From Blastopirellula marina (lineage in GTDB: Bacteria > Planctomycetota > Planctomycetia > Pirellulales > Pirellulaceae): a stretch of 64,000 nt of DNA. The translations under genes were made by a program, and so were the position numbers. The DNA lies in contig NZ_PUHY01000013.1 of the NCBI RefSeq assembly GCF_002967765.1, positions 1-64,000 of the forward strand, given 5' to 3'. Below, in pieces: positions 17,687-27,364 of this stretch. The notes beneath the pieces were generated by a model. That model searched no databases. It saw only the letters and a program-made list of their open reading frames with translations, and was not told where the DNA came from. Every line of letters begins with the position of its first letter. The first letter of the stretch is position 1.

Positions 17687-19354
17687 ATGGCAAAACACAT
17701 TTTCGTCACCGGCGGCGTTGTCAGTTCACTAGGAAAAGGGTTGACCAGCGCATCGGTCGGGATGCTGCTCGAACAGCGTGGTCTGAAGGTCAAGATGCAG
17801 AAGCTTGACCCCTACATCAACGTCGATCCCGGCACCATGAGCCCTTATCAGCATGGCGAAGTCTACGTGCTGGATGACGGTAGCGAAACCGACCTCGACC
17901 TGGGACACTACGAGCGTTTCACCAACAGTCCGCTCACCCGCGATTCCAATTACACGACCGGACAGATCTACATGTCCGTGATCAACAAGGAACGTCGTGG
18001 CGAATTCCTGGGCAAGACGGTTCAAGTCATTCCGCACATCACCGACGAAATCAAATCGGTGATTCGTAAGCTAGGGGATGACGATACCGATGTGATCATC
18101 ACCGAAATCGGAGGAACCGTTGGCGACATCGAGAGTCAGCCGTTCCTGGAAGCGATTCGCCAATTTCCACAAACCGTCGGTCGCGAAAACTGCTTGTTCA
18201 TTCACTTGACGCTGGTCCCTTACCTTAAGGCCGCTGGTGAACTGAAGACCAAGCCAACCCAGCACTCGGTGGGACAGTTGCGTGAAATCGGTATCCAGCC
18301 AGACATCCTGATCTGCCGAACCGAACGCAACCTCAGCCGTGACGATCGCGAGAAGATCGCCCTGTTCTGTAACGTACCGATCGAGGCCGTCATTGAGGAG
18401 AAGGACAAGGACTTCTCAATCTACGAAGTGCCGATCAGTCTACACGACAACCAACTCGACGACTTGATCGCAACCAAACTAGGTCTCCCTCAAGTTTCGG
18501 CGGTTGACCTGACGCCATGGCATGAAATTTTGCACACGCTGCGTTACCCCGATCACGAGATCAGCATCGCCGTTGTTGGAAAATACGCTGAGCACAAGGA
18601 TGCCTATAAGTCGATTTACGAAGCGATTGATCATGCCGGCATTCATCACAAGTCGCAAATTCGCATCGGACGTATCCAGAGTGAAGCTCTCGAAACGGAG
18701 GGTGCGGAACGAATGCTTGCCGGCTTCGACGGCATCCTGGTACCAGGCGGATTCGGCGAACGTGGCATCGAGGGAAAGATCGATGCAATTCGCTATGCCC
18801 GCCAACGTGGAATTCCGTTTCTCGGAATCTGCCTTGGAATGCAGTGCGCTGCAATCGAGTTCGCACGGAATGTAGTGAACCTGGAAGGTGCTCACTCAAC
18901 CGAGTTCGACAAGCATACGCCTCACCCGATTATCGGTTTGCTCGACGAGCAAAAGAACATCACCGACAAGGGGGGAACCATGCGACTTGGCACCCAACCA
19001 TGTGCTTTGGCGGAAGGATCGAAGGCTCGCGAAGCTTACGGTGAGGATGAAATCTCTGAGCGTCATCGCCATCGCTACGAATTCAACAACGTTTACCGCG
19101 ATCAGTTCCGCAGCAACGGGATGAGCTTTGCCGGCCTAAAACCAGACAAGTCGCTGGTCGAGATCTTGGAAATCGACGAGCATCCTTGGTTCGTGGCAGT
19201 TCAGTTCCACCCTGAATTTAAAAGCAAGCCAATCCAGGCTCACCCTCTGTTCGCTGGCTTCGTCGGCGCGGCAATCGCCCGTCGTCATCGCGACGCAAAA
19301 AAAAATGACGCTCAGCCCACGGAAAGCCCTTCGCAGCAGGCCGCGGACGCCTGA
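17687..19354 (+). CDS. pyrG: CTP synthase
   Basis: A 555-residue CTP synthase: UTP + ATP + glutamine gives CTP. The synthetase half starts [19 protein letters not shown] and includes the GGTVGDIES region. The glutamine amidotransferase half has the nucleophile in GICLGMQCA (C382) with H508 and E510 in HPEF. The C terminus adds a short polar tail. An in-frame ATG 51 bases upstream is rejected because the family begins at MAKHIF. It is needed for nucleic acids and lipids and, with kdsB, for CMP-KDO. A strong terminator follows. The protein is cytoplasmic and probably tetrameric, as known for the family. Confidence 0.96.
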   Translation: MAKHIFVTGGVVSSLGKGLTSASVGMLLEQRGLKVKMQKLDPYINVDPGTMSPYQHGEVYVLDDGSETDLDLGHYERFTNSPLTRDSNYTTGQIYMSVINKERRGEFLGKTVQVIPHITDEIKSVIRKLGDDDTDVIITEIGGTVGDIESQPFLEAIRQFPQTVGRENCLFIHLTLVPYLKAAGELKTKPTQHSVGQLREIGIQPDILICRTERNLSRDDREKIALFCNVPIEAVIEEKDKDFSIYEVPISLHDNQLDDLIATKLGLPQVSAVDLTPWHEILHTLRYPDHEISIAVVGKYAEHKDAYKSIYEAIDHAGIHHKSQIRIGRIQSEALETEGAERMLAGFDGILVPGGFGERGIEGKIDAIRYARQRGIPFLGICLGMQCAAIEFARNVVNLEGAHSTEFDKHTPHPIIGLLDEQKNITDKGGTMRLGTQPCALAEGSKAREAYGEDEISERHRHRYEFNNVYRDQFRSNGMSFAGLKPDKSLVEILEIDEHPWFVAVQFHPEFKSKPIQAHPLFAGFVGAAIARRHRDAKKNDAQPTESPSQQAADA

Positions 19355-19373
19355 CACTGATCTTGCTTGACCA

Positions 19374-19412
19374 CTCCGGGGATTCCCACAAGTTTCCCCG
19401 GAGATTTTTTTT
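19374..19412 (+). terminator. Intrinsic terminator of pyrG
   Basis: CTCCGGGGA / TCCCCGGAG (19374-19382 and 19395-19403), followed by an A and eight T residues. Confidence 0.92.
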
Positions 19413-19543
19413 GCGCTATCATCCGACGTTCCGATCGACTGATCGAGTTCGCTTGCGATCGTTTTTCAAATGGGATACCGTGAATAGCGATTTAACGATC
19501 GGCTCTATTTAACTCACCCCATGCAAAAACAACATCCAGAACG

Positions 19544-19966
19544 ATGAGCGAAGACCCCGAAAAGAAGATCGTCGTCGATAGCGACTGGAAAGAACAAGTT
19601 CGCCAAGAGAAGAAAAAGCTTCATGGCGAAGAATCTCCGGAATCTCAAACGGAGCCCACAAGCGAGCCGACTCCTCCCTCGCAACAACCGGAAGAGACCG
19701 CTTCGAGCCCAGGGGGCTACGCGTTACCCAAGCCTGACTTCACGTTTCTGATTTCGATGCTTGCAACCCAGGCGTTTTCTGCGTTGGGGCAGATCCCAGA
19801 TCCGGCATCAGGGCAAACCCAAAAACATCCGGAAGTCGCCAAGCATATGATCGAGCTCCTCGCTGTGCTCGAAGAGAAGACCCAAGGCAACTTGGAAGCT
19901 CAGGAAAAGTTGGCTTTGGAAAACATCCTTCACGAACTGCGGATGGCTTACGTCGCAAATAAATAG
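19544..19966 (+). CDS. DUF1844 protein
   Basis: A 140-residue protein. The N-terminal 60 residues are low-complexity and acidic/Pro-rich (ESQTEPTSEPTPPSQQPEE). The C terminus is the DUF1844 domain: PDFTFLISMLATQAFSALGQIPDP, then HMIELLAVLEEKTQGNL and LENILHELRMAYV. This domain is widespread in bacteria and of unknown role. It has no signal peptide and is probably cytoplasmic. In this window it follows pyrG but is separated from it by the pyrG terminator, so it has its own promoter. Confidence 0.82.
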   Translation: MSEDPEKKIVVDSDWKEQVRQEKKKLHGEESPESQTEPTSEPTPPSQQPEETASSPGGYALPKPDFTFLISMLATQAFSALGQIPDPASGQTQKHPEVAKHMIELLAVLEEKTQGNLEAQEKLALENILHELRMAYVANK

Positions 19967-20063
19967 AACACGCTCGGTTTGGCGCCCGGGGAAAAACCAA
20001 AGAAACGGCAATTGCCAACCGGAAGAGTTCAGCAACGCTCGCAATCACCGAAATAGGCGCGCG

Positions 20064-20104
20064 TAAAAAAAGCCCCGCGGTTGAGTGGACTATTCTCAAC
20101 CGCG
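20064..20104 (-). terminator. Intrinsic terminator for mraZ (minus strand)
   Basis: CGCGGTTGAG / CTCAACCGCG (20076-20085 and 20095-20104). On the minus strand a T run (complement of 20064-20070) follows it. No T run exists on the plus side. Confidence 0.75.
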
Positions 20105-20270
20105 AGGCCGTTGCTCACATGGGGAATTAAAAAAGGTAGGCATCCATGCCTTAAAGGCCATCCCTGGTATCTTGTGACTGACCTGGTCGTTACGGAACAA
20201 AACAGGGTTAACGACGTTCGATCAATTCCCTAGCAAGCACGTGACTCCGTTCATATTGAAATGATTTGGT

Positions 20271-20753
20271 TTAGCCGCTGAGTTGATCCAATAGCGATCG
20301 GAACTCGGGCATCTTCTCTTCTAGATTCTGCAGCCAAGACTCGGGCTTCCAGATTTCGACGCAAACTGCGGCACCGACGATCAACACTTCGCCGCCGGCT
20401 TCTACGCCCAAGAATTCCCGAAATCCCTCCGGTATCAGCAATCTCCCTTTTCCAGCCAACGTAACGTTGCGTTGACGCGTGGAAAGCAACCGACCTAGCA
20501 ACTGAACGTCGGCAATGCGGTTCTCCAGCTTGCCCGCGGCGATCTTGGCGTGAACCAGATTCACACCCGCATCGAGCTTGCCCTGCCACTGCGGTCCGTT
20601 CCATAAGCTGAGGCAACCTGGCCGTTCCTTGACGAGGATGAGGTCGTCCTCCTTGGGTGCAAGGAGGTCGGTTATTTGCGTGGGAATCGACAGCCGAAAC
20701 CGGTCGTCCAGCGTGCGGCTGAATTCGCCCAGAATGAACTCGTCTGACCCCAT
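20271..20753 (-). CDS. mraZ: MraZ-like transcriptional regulator
   Basis: A 160-residue protein with two AbrB/MraZ-type beta domains. The first, FILGEFSRTLDDRFRLSIPT, is near the N terminus; the second, QRNVTLAGKGRLLIPEGFREFLG, is near residue 100. MraZ is a DNA-binding repressor of the division/cell wall (mra) cluster and forms ring oligomers. Here it is an orphan: no mraW, ftsL or mur genes follow, and a terminator lies about 170 bases downstream. Its leader holds several GTGGG/CCCAC motifs that could be its own binding sites. The start ATG at 20753 is the first one matching the family. Confidence 0.85.
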   Translation of the reverse strand: MGSDEFILGEFSRTLDDRFRLSIPTQITDLLAPKEDDLILVKERPGCLSLWNGPQWQGKLDAGVNLVHAKIAAGKLENRIADVQLLGRLLSTRQRNVTLAGKGRLLIPEGFREFLGVEAGGEVLIVGAAVCVEIWKPESWLQNLEEKMPEFRSLLDQLSG

Positions 20754-21082
20754 CGGTATCCGTTTTCATTCAGGAAAACTCGCCAAACGCCGTTTTGGGT
20801 TAGTTTCCCACTTAATCGATAAGTTAAATCCACTTGTGGGTCGAATTCCCACGTCCAAGAGTTTACCCGACCGCGCGCTTTTGGCAACCATTCTTGAGTG
20901 AAAATTGGTAATTCTTTCCAGATATGCGGAATTCCCCGAGATTTACGCCCAAGCCTTTCAGAAACTGAACTGGAACCATTTCCGGGTATTGGGTAACTTT
21001 CCCACACGATGGCCTCGAAAGCCCGAGCGATAGGGAGATCGCACGGCGGGGCAAAAGGCATTTAGCGGTTGGAATACGCAAC
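20754..21082. promoter_or_regulatory. Divergent mraZ / ketosynthase control region with CCCAC/GTGGG motifs
   Basis: A 329-base gap between divergent genes. On the minus strand GTGGG occurs at 20807-20811, 20848-20852 and 21001-21005. The palindrome GTGGG-N7-CCCAC spans 20836-20852. Known MraZ boxes are repeated TGGG units, so these are candidate autoregulatory sites. The spacing is not the regular 10-bp period of the E. coli sites. Confidence 0.4.
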
Positions 21083-22360
21083 GTGACCATAGAAGACGCG
21101 AAAGACCCGGTCGTGATCACCGGAATCGGCTTGATCACGTCCGTTGGACAGGATCGGGAATCGACCTGGGCGTCGATTCAGCGCGGAACTTGCGGCATTC
21201 GCCGAATGACGGGCATCTCGCCGATTGAAGACAACCTTGTATTAGGCGCCCCGGTCGAAGTGCCGGATGGGTACGAGCCCCGCCTCAAGCTTCTTACGCT
21301 CAACGAGATTGCAGCGGCGGAAGCTTTGCAGGACTCCCAGGTAGACATGGGAAGTGTCGATCGAACTCGTTTCGGCTGTGCGGTTAGCGCCGGCATGGGA
21401 GATGCGCGTTCGATCTTCGATGTTGTCGATATCCCTGGTGGAAGCTGGCCCGTACCAGGCGGCTTGCCACACGAACAGTTCTTCCCCTGCACTCCTTCTT
21501 ATCATGTTGCTCATAAGTTCCAGTTAGAGGGACCACGTCTCTCCCATTCCACGGCCTGTGCCAGTGGACTGGTCGAACTTGGCTGTGCAGTCCGTGCGAT
21601 CCGGGATGGTCAGTGCGACATTGCCCTCGCTGGCAGTGCCGAAGCGATCGACCCCCTTTTCGTCGCCGGTTTCCGCAAGATGCGCGTCCTGTCAGATGAT
21701 GCCGACCCTGTTCGAGCATGCCGCCCTTTCGACAAAACCCGCAATGGTTTCGTCATTGGGGAAGGCGCCGCAATGTTTGTGGTTGAACGCTTAAGTCACG
21801 CCCTAGCTCGAGGTGCGAAGATCTACGCTGAGGTGCTAGGATGCCGCATGCTGGCCGAAGCGCACCATGTAACGGGCATTGATATGACTAGTGACGCCTT
21901 GGAGCGTCTTCTACGAATCACCCTCAAGTCGAGCGACCTCGGTCCACGCGACATTGATTACGTCAACTGCCACGGTACCGGTACCCAGCAGAATGATGTG
22001 AATGAAGCTCGCGGCATCCGAGCGGCCTTCGGACCGTTCGCCAGCCGCCTTTGTGCAAGCAGTGTTAAATCAATGATCGGACACTTACTGAATGCGTCGG
22101 GAAGTGTCGAACTGGCAATGACCGCTCTCGCACTCCGCGATGGCTTTGTCCCACCGACCTCAAATCTTCGCAGCATCGACCCAGAAGTCGACATCGACTG
22201 CGTTCCTTTAGTAGGACGACAGCTCCGCATTCAGCACGCGTTGAAACTTTCTGTTGCCTTTGGCGGTCACTTGGTGGCAGTTGCCTTGCGACGCTGGAAC
22301 GACTCCCAAAGCGGCTTCGCCTATCCGGAACTCCCGGAAGACATTCGCCGCGCGGCTTAG
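21083..22360 (+). CDS. Beta-ketoacyl-ACP synthase II family protein (FabF-like)
   Basis: A 425-residue KAS-II type thiolase-fold enzyme. The catalytic triad is visible: Cys159 in HSTACASGL, His297 in NCHGTGTQQND and His334 in KSMIGHLLNASG. It would condense malonyl-ACP with an acyl-ACP in fatty acid or polyketide chain extension. No acyl carrier protein or other fab gene is adjacent, so a specialised lipid or secondary product is possible; the segment FVIGEGAAMFVVERLSHA is standard. The start is GTG at 21083, without a clear ribosome-binding site. A strong bidirectional terminator follows. Cytoplasmic. Confidence 0.9.
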   Translation: MTIEDAKDPVVITGIGLITSVGQDRESTWASIQRGTCGIRRMTGISPIEDNLVLGAPVEVPDGYEPRLKLLTLNEIAAAEALQDSQVDMGSVDRTRFGCAVSAGMGDARSIFDVVDIPGGSWPVPGGLPHEQFFPCTPSYHVAHKFQLEGPRLSHSTACASGLVELGCAVRAIRDGQCDIALAGSAEAIDPLFVAGFRKMRVLSDDADPVRACRPFDKTRNGFVIGEGAAMFVVERLSHALARGAKIYAEVLGCRMLAEAHHVTGIDMTSDALERLLRITLKSSDLGPRDIDYVNCHGTGTQQNDVNEARGIRAAFGPFASRLCASSVKSMIGHLLNASGSVELAMTALALRDGFVPPTSNLRSIDPEVDIDCVPLVGRQLRIQHALKLSVAFGGHLVAVALRRWNDSQSGFAYPELPEDIRRAA

Positions 22361-22402
22361 GGCTACCAGATATTTCCCCGAGCAGGTCAAATCAAGAAAC
22401 AA

Positions 22403-22430
22403 AAAATGCCCACGCATGCGTGGGCATTTT
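22403..22430. terminator. Bidirectional intrinsic terminator
   Basis: AAAATGCCCACGCA / TGCGTGGGCATTTT, a perfect 14-bp inverted repeat flanked by A and T runs, between the ketosynthase and mdoH, which converge. Confidence 0.9.
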
Positions 22431-22454
22431 CTATTTAACAATCCGATATAGACA

Positions 22455-25088
22455 CTATCGGTAGGCTAACGGCGATTTGGGCGTTCGCTGGGCACGCAAT
22501 TGGATGTGCAACTGCTCCATCGCGTAGCGGTTGTTTTGGATCTGGAATCGGATATTCGGCGGTAGTGCTTGAACACCGTCCCGTTTGACCACCGCTTGGA
22601 TCTCCATCATCTGATCACGGAAAATTGGAATCTCTCGATCGGTTGTCCGCAAAATGCCCAGGTGAAGTACCAAGTAGGCAGGATCCTGCAGCACCAACTC
22701 GAACAAGTCGCCCTTCGGTCCGGACTGCTTCGAGCGGAATGCTAGAGCAAGAGCCTGACGTTGCACCTTCAGTACTTTCGGAGCCTCGACTTCCTCATTG
22801 ATCAATAGCAGCCCCTCTTCCTTTAGTTTCTTACCAACTTCCAAGCTTCCCAGAAGCATGGAGAGCGGTACCGAGAAGATCAGGCCGACCAATACCGGCG
22901 ATAGCCAGAACAGGAAGCTCGGAGCGGCAAAGAACAATACGGTTGCGGCGGTTACGCCAATCAGTGTGTGAGCCCAGTGCATCATCAACGCGTCGGTGAG
23001 AGAGACACCAGTGTCATCGCGTTGCTGAGCATTCCATTTCACCTTTTTACCTCGTAATGTTGCCAGCACGAACTGACTGTGCAAAAGCATCATGATCGGA
23101 GCAATCAGGATCGCTACGCCTGTTTCTAGCAACACCCCCAGCCAAGCTCGTTTGCGAATCGCTGGCGAGTCTTGCGGCTGAGGTCGAAGCATCAAAGCGA
23201 GAAGTCCATATGCCTTGGGTATCAAAAGCATCCCCATCGTGGCAGCGAACAAACCGCCAGCCAGCCAAGGATTAATCCCGGCGGCCGACGCGTCACCCCC
23301 CAAATATGCCGCCACCAACGACAACGTTAGAAACACCAACCACAGTGGCGACGAGAGATAGCTCATCACACCCATGCTCAAATGCAATCGACTTGCCGGG
23401 TGGAAGCCGTCCGCCAGCAACAAGCCCATGTGCTGCATGTTGCCTTGGCACCAACGTTGATCACGTTGAGCATAGTCCAACATGGTGGTGGGGCATTCTT
23501 CGTAACTGCCTTGTAAATCGTGAGCGAGACAGATTTTCCACCCCGCTCGGCGCATCAACGCGGCTTCCACAAAGTCGTGGCTTAAAATCTCACCACCTAA
23601 TGGGCCGCTACCTGGCAGTACTGGCAAGTCGCAATGTTCCATGAATGGCTTGATGCGAATGATCGCATTATGTCCCCAGTAGTTGCCATCGCATTCAGAC
23701 CAGAGAGCGAATCCCTCGAGGAATACGCGTCCGTAAACTTGAGCTGCAAACTGTTGGGTACGAGCAAAAAACGACTGACGATTGACCGGCGTTGGTGGAA
23801 CCTGAAGGATACCGATCTTCGGATCATTCTCCATTCGGCGAACCATTTCAACGAGAGTCTCGCCGGACATGACACTGTCTGCATCGAGAACCGTCATGTA
23901 GGGATAGTGGTCACCCCATCGTTGGCAGAAGTCTGCAATGTTCCCGGCTTTGCGACTCGTGTTTTTCGCACGATGGCGATAGTAAACGCGGCACTGCTCG
24001 GGAAGATCAATCACTAGCTTCGCCCAAGCCCGTTCCTCTTCCAGCCACACATCGGGATTGGTCGTATCAGACAGAACGAACAAGTCGAACTTTTCCGCGG
24101 CACCAAGTGACTTCAGCGACAGCGCAACCGCTTTCAGGTTGGACATCACGCTTGAAGTGTCTTCGTTATAGATTGGCATTAAGATGGCACTACGTGGCAG
24201 GCCAGTCAGATAATTGGGATCGTCAGGCTCAACTGCTTCCTTCTGTTTCTTCGACATCAGGATCGAAGCCAGCCCCATCGTGGCTGTCCAAAAACTGAAG
24301 GCGATCCAGAAGAACAAGAGCACAAACAGACCGACTAATGGATACTGAAAAACGCCGGTCGCCGAGACCGTTTCCCAGTACGCAGCAGAAGCTGTAGCAG
24401 TGGTAAGCAGCGTCAAGAACGCCAAAAGTCCGCGGGTAACGTTAAAGCAATTAACGACCGAGCAATTCTCCGAAGCCGGGGACTCGGGCGATTCGGTTGC
24501 TCGCTTATTTGCAGGACGCATCAGGCCTATTGTTTCGGCAATTTGCTTTCCCCAACGAGGCAACAACGGAAGTTTTTGCTTCGTCATTTCCTTCGGCACT
24601 GACTGAGGAACGACCTGCTTTCGTTTTGTATGAGCCGAGGCCACAAAATGTTCCGGCAGCGAATCATCGCCCCATACCTGTGGATGTTGGTTTAACAATT
24701 CAGGAAGATGAGCGCCGATCACGCCTGGGGGAGTCGGTGAACTACCATCACCGTACTCCACTTCAATCGCCTGAACCCACTTGGCTAACTTCTTAACGGT
24801 TTGGCGGATCGCCATTTTTCGCAACCGTTTTCCGTTGGCCTTGGGATCATCCGCAATTGCTTCGAGCGAATGGTTAACTATTCGCTTGCTCTCGGAAGCT
24901 ATGAAATCAGGATCGGTCAAACCGAGGTCCCGTAAGTAGTCAGCAACGACTGCTTTCGCTGCCCGAATATCCGTATCCGAGATCGTTGAATGCGAAGGAA
25001 GAGTCGGTAATACCGAGCCCATCGGGTTGGCGCCGAAAGTGTGCCCGTAAAGAGCACTGACGTCAGTGGTTGAACTTAAATGGGACAT
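22455..25088 (-). CDS. mdoH: Glucan biosynthesis glucosyltransferase
   Basis: An 877-residue inner-membrane GT2 enzyme, OpgH/MdoH, that polymerises glucose from UDP-glucose into the backbone of osmoregulated periplasmic glucans. The family-typical soluble N terminus is followed by two spans (LLAFLTLLTTATASAAYW and YPLVGLFVLLFFWIAFSF). The GT2 core has SAILMPIYNED, VLDADSVMSG, DFVEAALMRRAG and QRDQRWCQGN, i.e. the D,D,D,QxxRW pattern. Several C-terminal spans then come before the soluble tail. The ATG at 25088 is preceded by GGAG and overlaps the end of mdoG by 13 bases, so the two are coupled. The length matches the proteobacterial enzyme. Confidence 0.93.
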   Translation of the reverse strand: MSHLSSTTDVSALYGHTFGANPMGSVLPTLPSHSTISDTDIRAAKAVVADYLRDLGLTDPDFIASESKRIVNHSLEAIADDPKANGKRLRKMAIRQTVKKLAKWVQAIEVEYGDGSSPTPPGVIGAHLPELLNQHPQVWGDDSLPEHFVASAHTKRKQVVPQSVPKEMTKQKLPLLPRWGKQIAETIGLMRPANKRATESPESPASENCSVVNCFNVTRGLLAFLTLLTTATASAAYWETVSATGVFQYPLVGLFVLLFFWIAFSFWTATMGLASILMSKKQKEAVEPDDPNYLTGLPRSAILMPIYNEDTSSVMSNLKAVALSLKSLGAAEKFDLFVLSDTTNPDVWLEEERAWAKLVIDLPEQCRVYYRHRAKNTSRKAGNIADFCQRWGDHYPYMTVLDADSVMSGETLVEMVRRMENDPKIGILQVPPTPVNRQSFFARTQQFAAQVYGRVFLEGFALWSECDGNYWGHNAIIRIKPFMEHCDLPVLPGSGPLGGEILSHDFVEAALMRRAGWKICLAHDLQGSYEECPTTMLDYAQRDQRWCQGNMQHMGLLLADGFHPASRLHLSMGVMSYLSSPLWLVFLTLSLVAAYLGGDASAAGINPWLAGGLFAATMGMLLIPKAYGLLALMLRPQPQDSPAIRKRAWLGVLLETGVAILIAPIMMLLHSQFVLATLRGKKVKWNAQQRDDTGVSLTDALMMHWAHTLIGVTAATVLFFAAPSFLFWLSPVLVGLIFSVPLSMLLGSLEVGKKLKEEGLLLINEEVEAPKVLKVQRQALALAFRSKQSGPKGDLFELVLQDPAYLVLHLGILRTTDREIPIFRDQMMEIQAVVKRDGVQALPPNIRFQIQNNRYAMEQLHIQLRAQRTPKSPLAYR

Positions 25089-26668
25089 AGATATCTCCAC
25101 GATTCAGAGAGTAGCTCGTCCTCGACCTTGAGGATGACCTCCATCTCCATGGCATAGGGTCCGTCCGGGATCAACTTGCACGAGACTTCCACCGTATTAA
25201 GCGCGGTCCGCCGGACGACGACCTCTTGCGCGCTGCCTCGCTGTACCTCAATTTGAGATAGCAACTGGCGTTCCGTTGGAAGCGTGGATAGGTTGTCGCC
25301 CTGAAAAACGACGGTGAGAGAGAGGGAGGATTTGTCCGAGCGTTCAACCCGGAAGTCAGTCACCTTTGCAAGCGAATGTTGCTTTGGTGCCTGGTGGAGG
25401 AATGCAATTTCATATTCCAGCTCAATCGGTTTATCGATTGCAACTGGCTGCTTGGCAACCCAGTAGGCGCCAATGTTATCAATCCCTTCATGATCGGACG
25501 GAAGTTCTAAAAGCTGTACGGTTCCGTCCCGCCATGGTTCGCTCGGCGTAATCCAAACACTCGGACGCAAGCTATATTTCGCCTCGTCGTCGTTGTAGCG
25601 AGCGGGGCTCCGCTCGGATTGCATTAGGCCGAAACCATGCAACTCTTTGGCATCGTAATTACTGAGCGATGGGAAGTCGAGACGGTTCAGCGAACGACGT
25701 ATCCAACTATTTTCACCCGTTTGAATCAGCAAACTATCTGCGTCGTGTACCCTCGGACGTGGGTCGTTCTCAGGCCCCTCTTTTCCGAGTCCCCACATCC
25801 ACATACTGGTCAGCGGAGCAAGTCCTACCTTCTCTGGCACTTTGCGGAAATGAAGTTTCGCATTGACGTCGATCGTCATCGTTTCATCCGGGTGAATCAC
25901 AAACGCATACGCACCCGTCACGCTGGGACTTTCCATCAACGCCCAGACACGAAATTCCTTTGAATCAGCCTTCGGTTGCTCGACCCAGAATTCTCGAAAT
26001 ACTGGAAATTCTTCCGGCTTAGCCAAGCCAATGTCGACGGCTAAACCGCGAGAACTGGTTCCGTAAAATTGCCCCGGCGAAATTGCTCGAAAATAACTTG
26101 CCCCGAGAAATGAAGCGATCTCCAACGGATGTTTTGAGTTTGGAAACTTACCAATGACTTTGAGTCCGGCGTAACCCAGATCTTTGGGTGGCTTCAAGCC
26201 ATCCAGTTCACCGCGATACTGAAACCGTGAAGGATCAAAGTCCAACCGCTGTGCCGCCTCAACGGAAGTGCTATCTGGCGGAAGAAGGTAAACCTGGACT
26301 TCATCCCGGTAAATGTATCCGCGATGAAATAGCTCCATCCAGAACGGCAGACCTTCCGGTTTCCAGATCGATTTCTCGTGTTCGAAGGCGATCAATCGAT
26401 AGGTGTCATAGTTCAAGTCTTTCAATTGCTCGGGAAGTTCATGGGAAGCTTCGTAGGGCTTCGATGCGACATCAGCAGCTTTCGCCTGCATGGCTTGGAA
26501 AATCGGATCATCGTTCTCAGCGGCGATCACGGACGATTGGATGTCCACTGGCAGACCTTCGCTAGCGCAAACGGCGAACAGAGCGAGCACACATAACGTC
26601 CATCGGCGACGCTTTGCTTTCGAAATGGAACGCATCAAGGCGTCCAAATTGGTTGGAAGAGAGGACAT
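25076..26668 (-). CDS. mdoG: Periplasmic glucan biosynthesis protein G
   Basis: A 530-residue OpgG/MdoG-type protein. A signal peptide follows a basic start (KAKRRRWTLCVLALFAVCAS). The mature protein begins near DDPIFQAMQAKAADVASKPYE and shows LKDLNYDTYRLIAF, FGASYFRAISPGQFYGTSSRGLAVD-type segments (here FLGASYFRAI and YGTSSRGLAVDIG), GAYAFVIHPDE and GYWVAKQP-like strands. OpgG is a beta-rich periplasmic protein required for glucan synthesis or branching together with OpgH. The start at 26668 is chosen from the signal peptide; an in-frame ATG at 26635 is also possible. Longer upstream extensions look non-coding. Its leader region is shared with egtD. Confidence 0.92.
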   Translation of the reverse strand: MSSLPTNLDALMRSISKAKRRRWTLCVLALFAVCASEGLPVDIQSSVIAAENDDPIFQAMQAKAADVASKPYEASHELPEQLKDLNYDTYRLIAFEHEKSIWKPEGLPFWMELFHRGYIYRDEVQVYLLPPDSTSVEAAQRLDFDPSRFQYRGELDGLKPPKDLGYAGLKVIGKFPNSKHPLEIASFLGASYFRAISPGQFYGTSSRGLAVDIGLAKPEEFPVFREFWVEQPKADSKEFRVWALMESPSVTGAYAFVIHPDETMTIDVNAKLHFRKVPEKVGLAPLTSMWMWGLGKEGPENDPRPRVHDADSLLIQTGENSWIRRSLNRLDFPSLSNYDAKELHGFGLMQSERSPARYNDDEAKYSLRPSVWITPSEPWRDGTVQLLELPSDHEGIDNIGAYWVAKQPVAIDKPIELEYEIAFLHQAPKQHSLAKVTDFRVERSDKSSLSLTVVFQGDNLSTLPTERQLLSQIEVQRGSAQEVVVRRTALNTVEVSCKLIPDGPYAMEMEVILKVEDELLSESWRYLCPI

Positions 26669-26938
26669 CGAAAAGAACTCTTGAAGTGGTTTGGTTGCTA
26701 CTGCGATTGCGCGCAATTCTACGCTCAGTTCGCATGCAGCGTGCCAAAATTTGATTTCCTTTTCGCTAACAGGGGCCATGCGGATGGCGCACCTCGGGAA
26801 TGCGAATATGTGATCCCATAACATCCCATCAAGGGACGGTGACCGCGACAGGGTTACTAGCTGCAGGCTGACCAAACATTAGTCACCCACCCTATGTGGT
26901 TTCTAGACGATCTCTTTGACACGCAGATGACCGATGTT

Positions 26939-26957
26939 TTGTGCAGTATTTGCACAA
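26939..26957. promoter_or_regulatory. Perfect inverted repeat, candidate operator
   Basis: TTGTGCA-GTATT-TGCACAA: 7-bp arms with a 5-base spacer, typical of a dimeric repressor site. It lies about 270 bases upstream of mdoG and 410 upstream of egtD. Confidence 0.5.
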
Positions 26958-27216
26958 TCTAACGACCGCATCTACAAAGCCACATATGTAAATGGATCAC
27001 ACATCAGACCGATGGCATTTGCCAAGCCAATGCTTCTTGGGACGCGCTGAAAATCCGTTCAAACGATATTGGCAGCCAAGCAACCAAGTTGCACGCCTTG
27101 TGAATTCTTGCACTAATGCCCCCCCCTGCTCTCGAGCATCTCGAGTGATGTCACGTGCGATCTACGATCATGGCAGTAACGTATCGATAACTGCCAAGAC
27201 TTAATCGATTTAATTG

Positions 27217-27230
27217 GTGTGATATCACAC
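27217..27230. promoter_or_regulatory. Perfect palindrome, candidate operator
   Basis: GTGTGATATCACAC, a 14-bp perfect palindrome about 135 bases upstream of egtD. It resembles CRP/FNR half-sites (TGTGA/TCACA), but the spacing between the halves is two bases rather than six. Confidence 0.45.
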
Positions 27231-27364
27231 GGAATACGGGCCTGAGTCGTCTAGAATCGAAAGTTGGCGAGGGCTCCCCTCGTCATGATGACCTCGCTCG
27301 CCTTTATTGGCCCAAGAGTTGCGAATATGAGGAACAGTCGTTAATCGATTCCTTCATCGCACAA

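Larger units (their letters stand above)
26669..27364. promoter_or_regulatory. Long divergent control region between mdoG and egtD
   Basis: About 700 bases without a gene. Two perfect inverted repeats stand out (see the next two entries). A pair of TTGCAC repeats lies at about 27088-27115. No convincing complete sigma-70 promoter was identified by eye. Confidence 0.5.

Noticed and set aside
27217-27230. Palindrome as a CRP site
   Set aside because: Halves match TGTGA/TCACA but the spacing is two bases instead of six, so only an unspecified operator is suggested.
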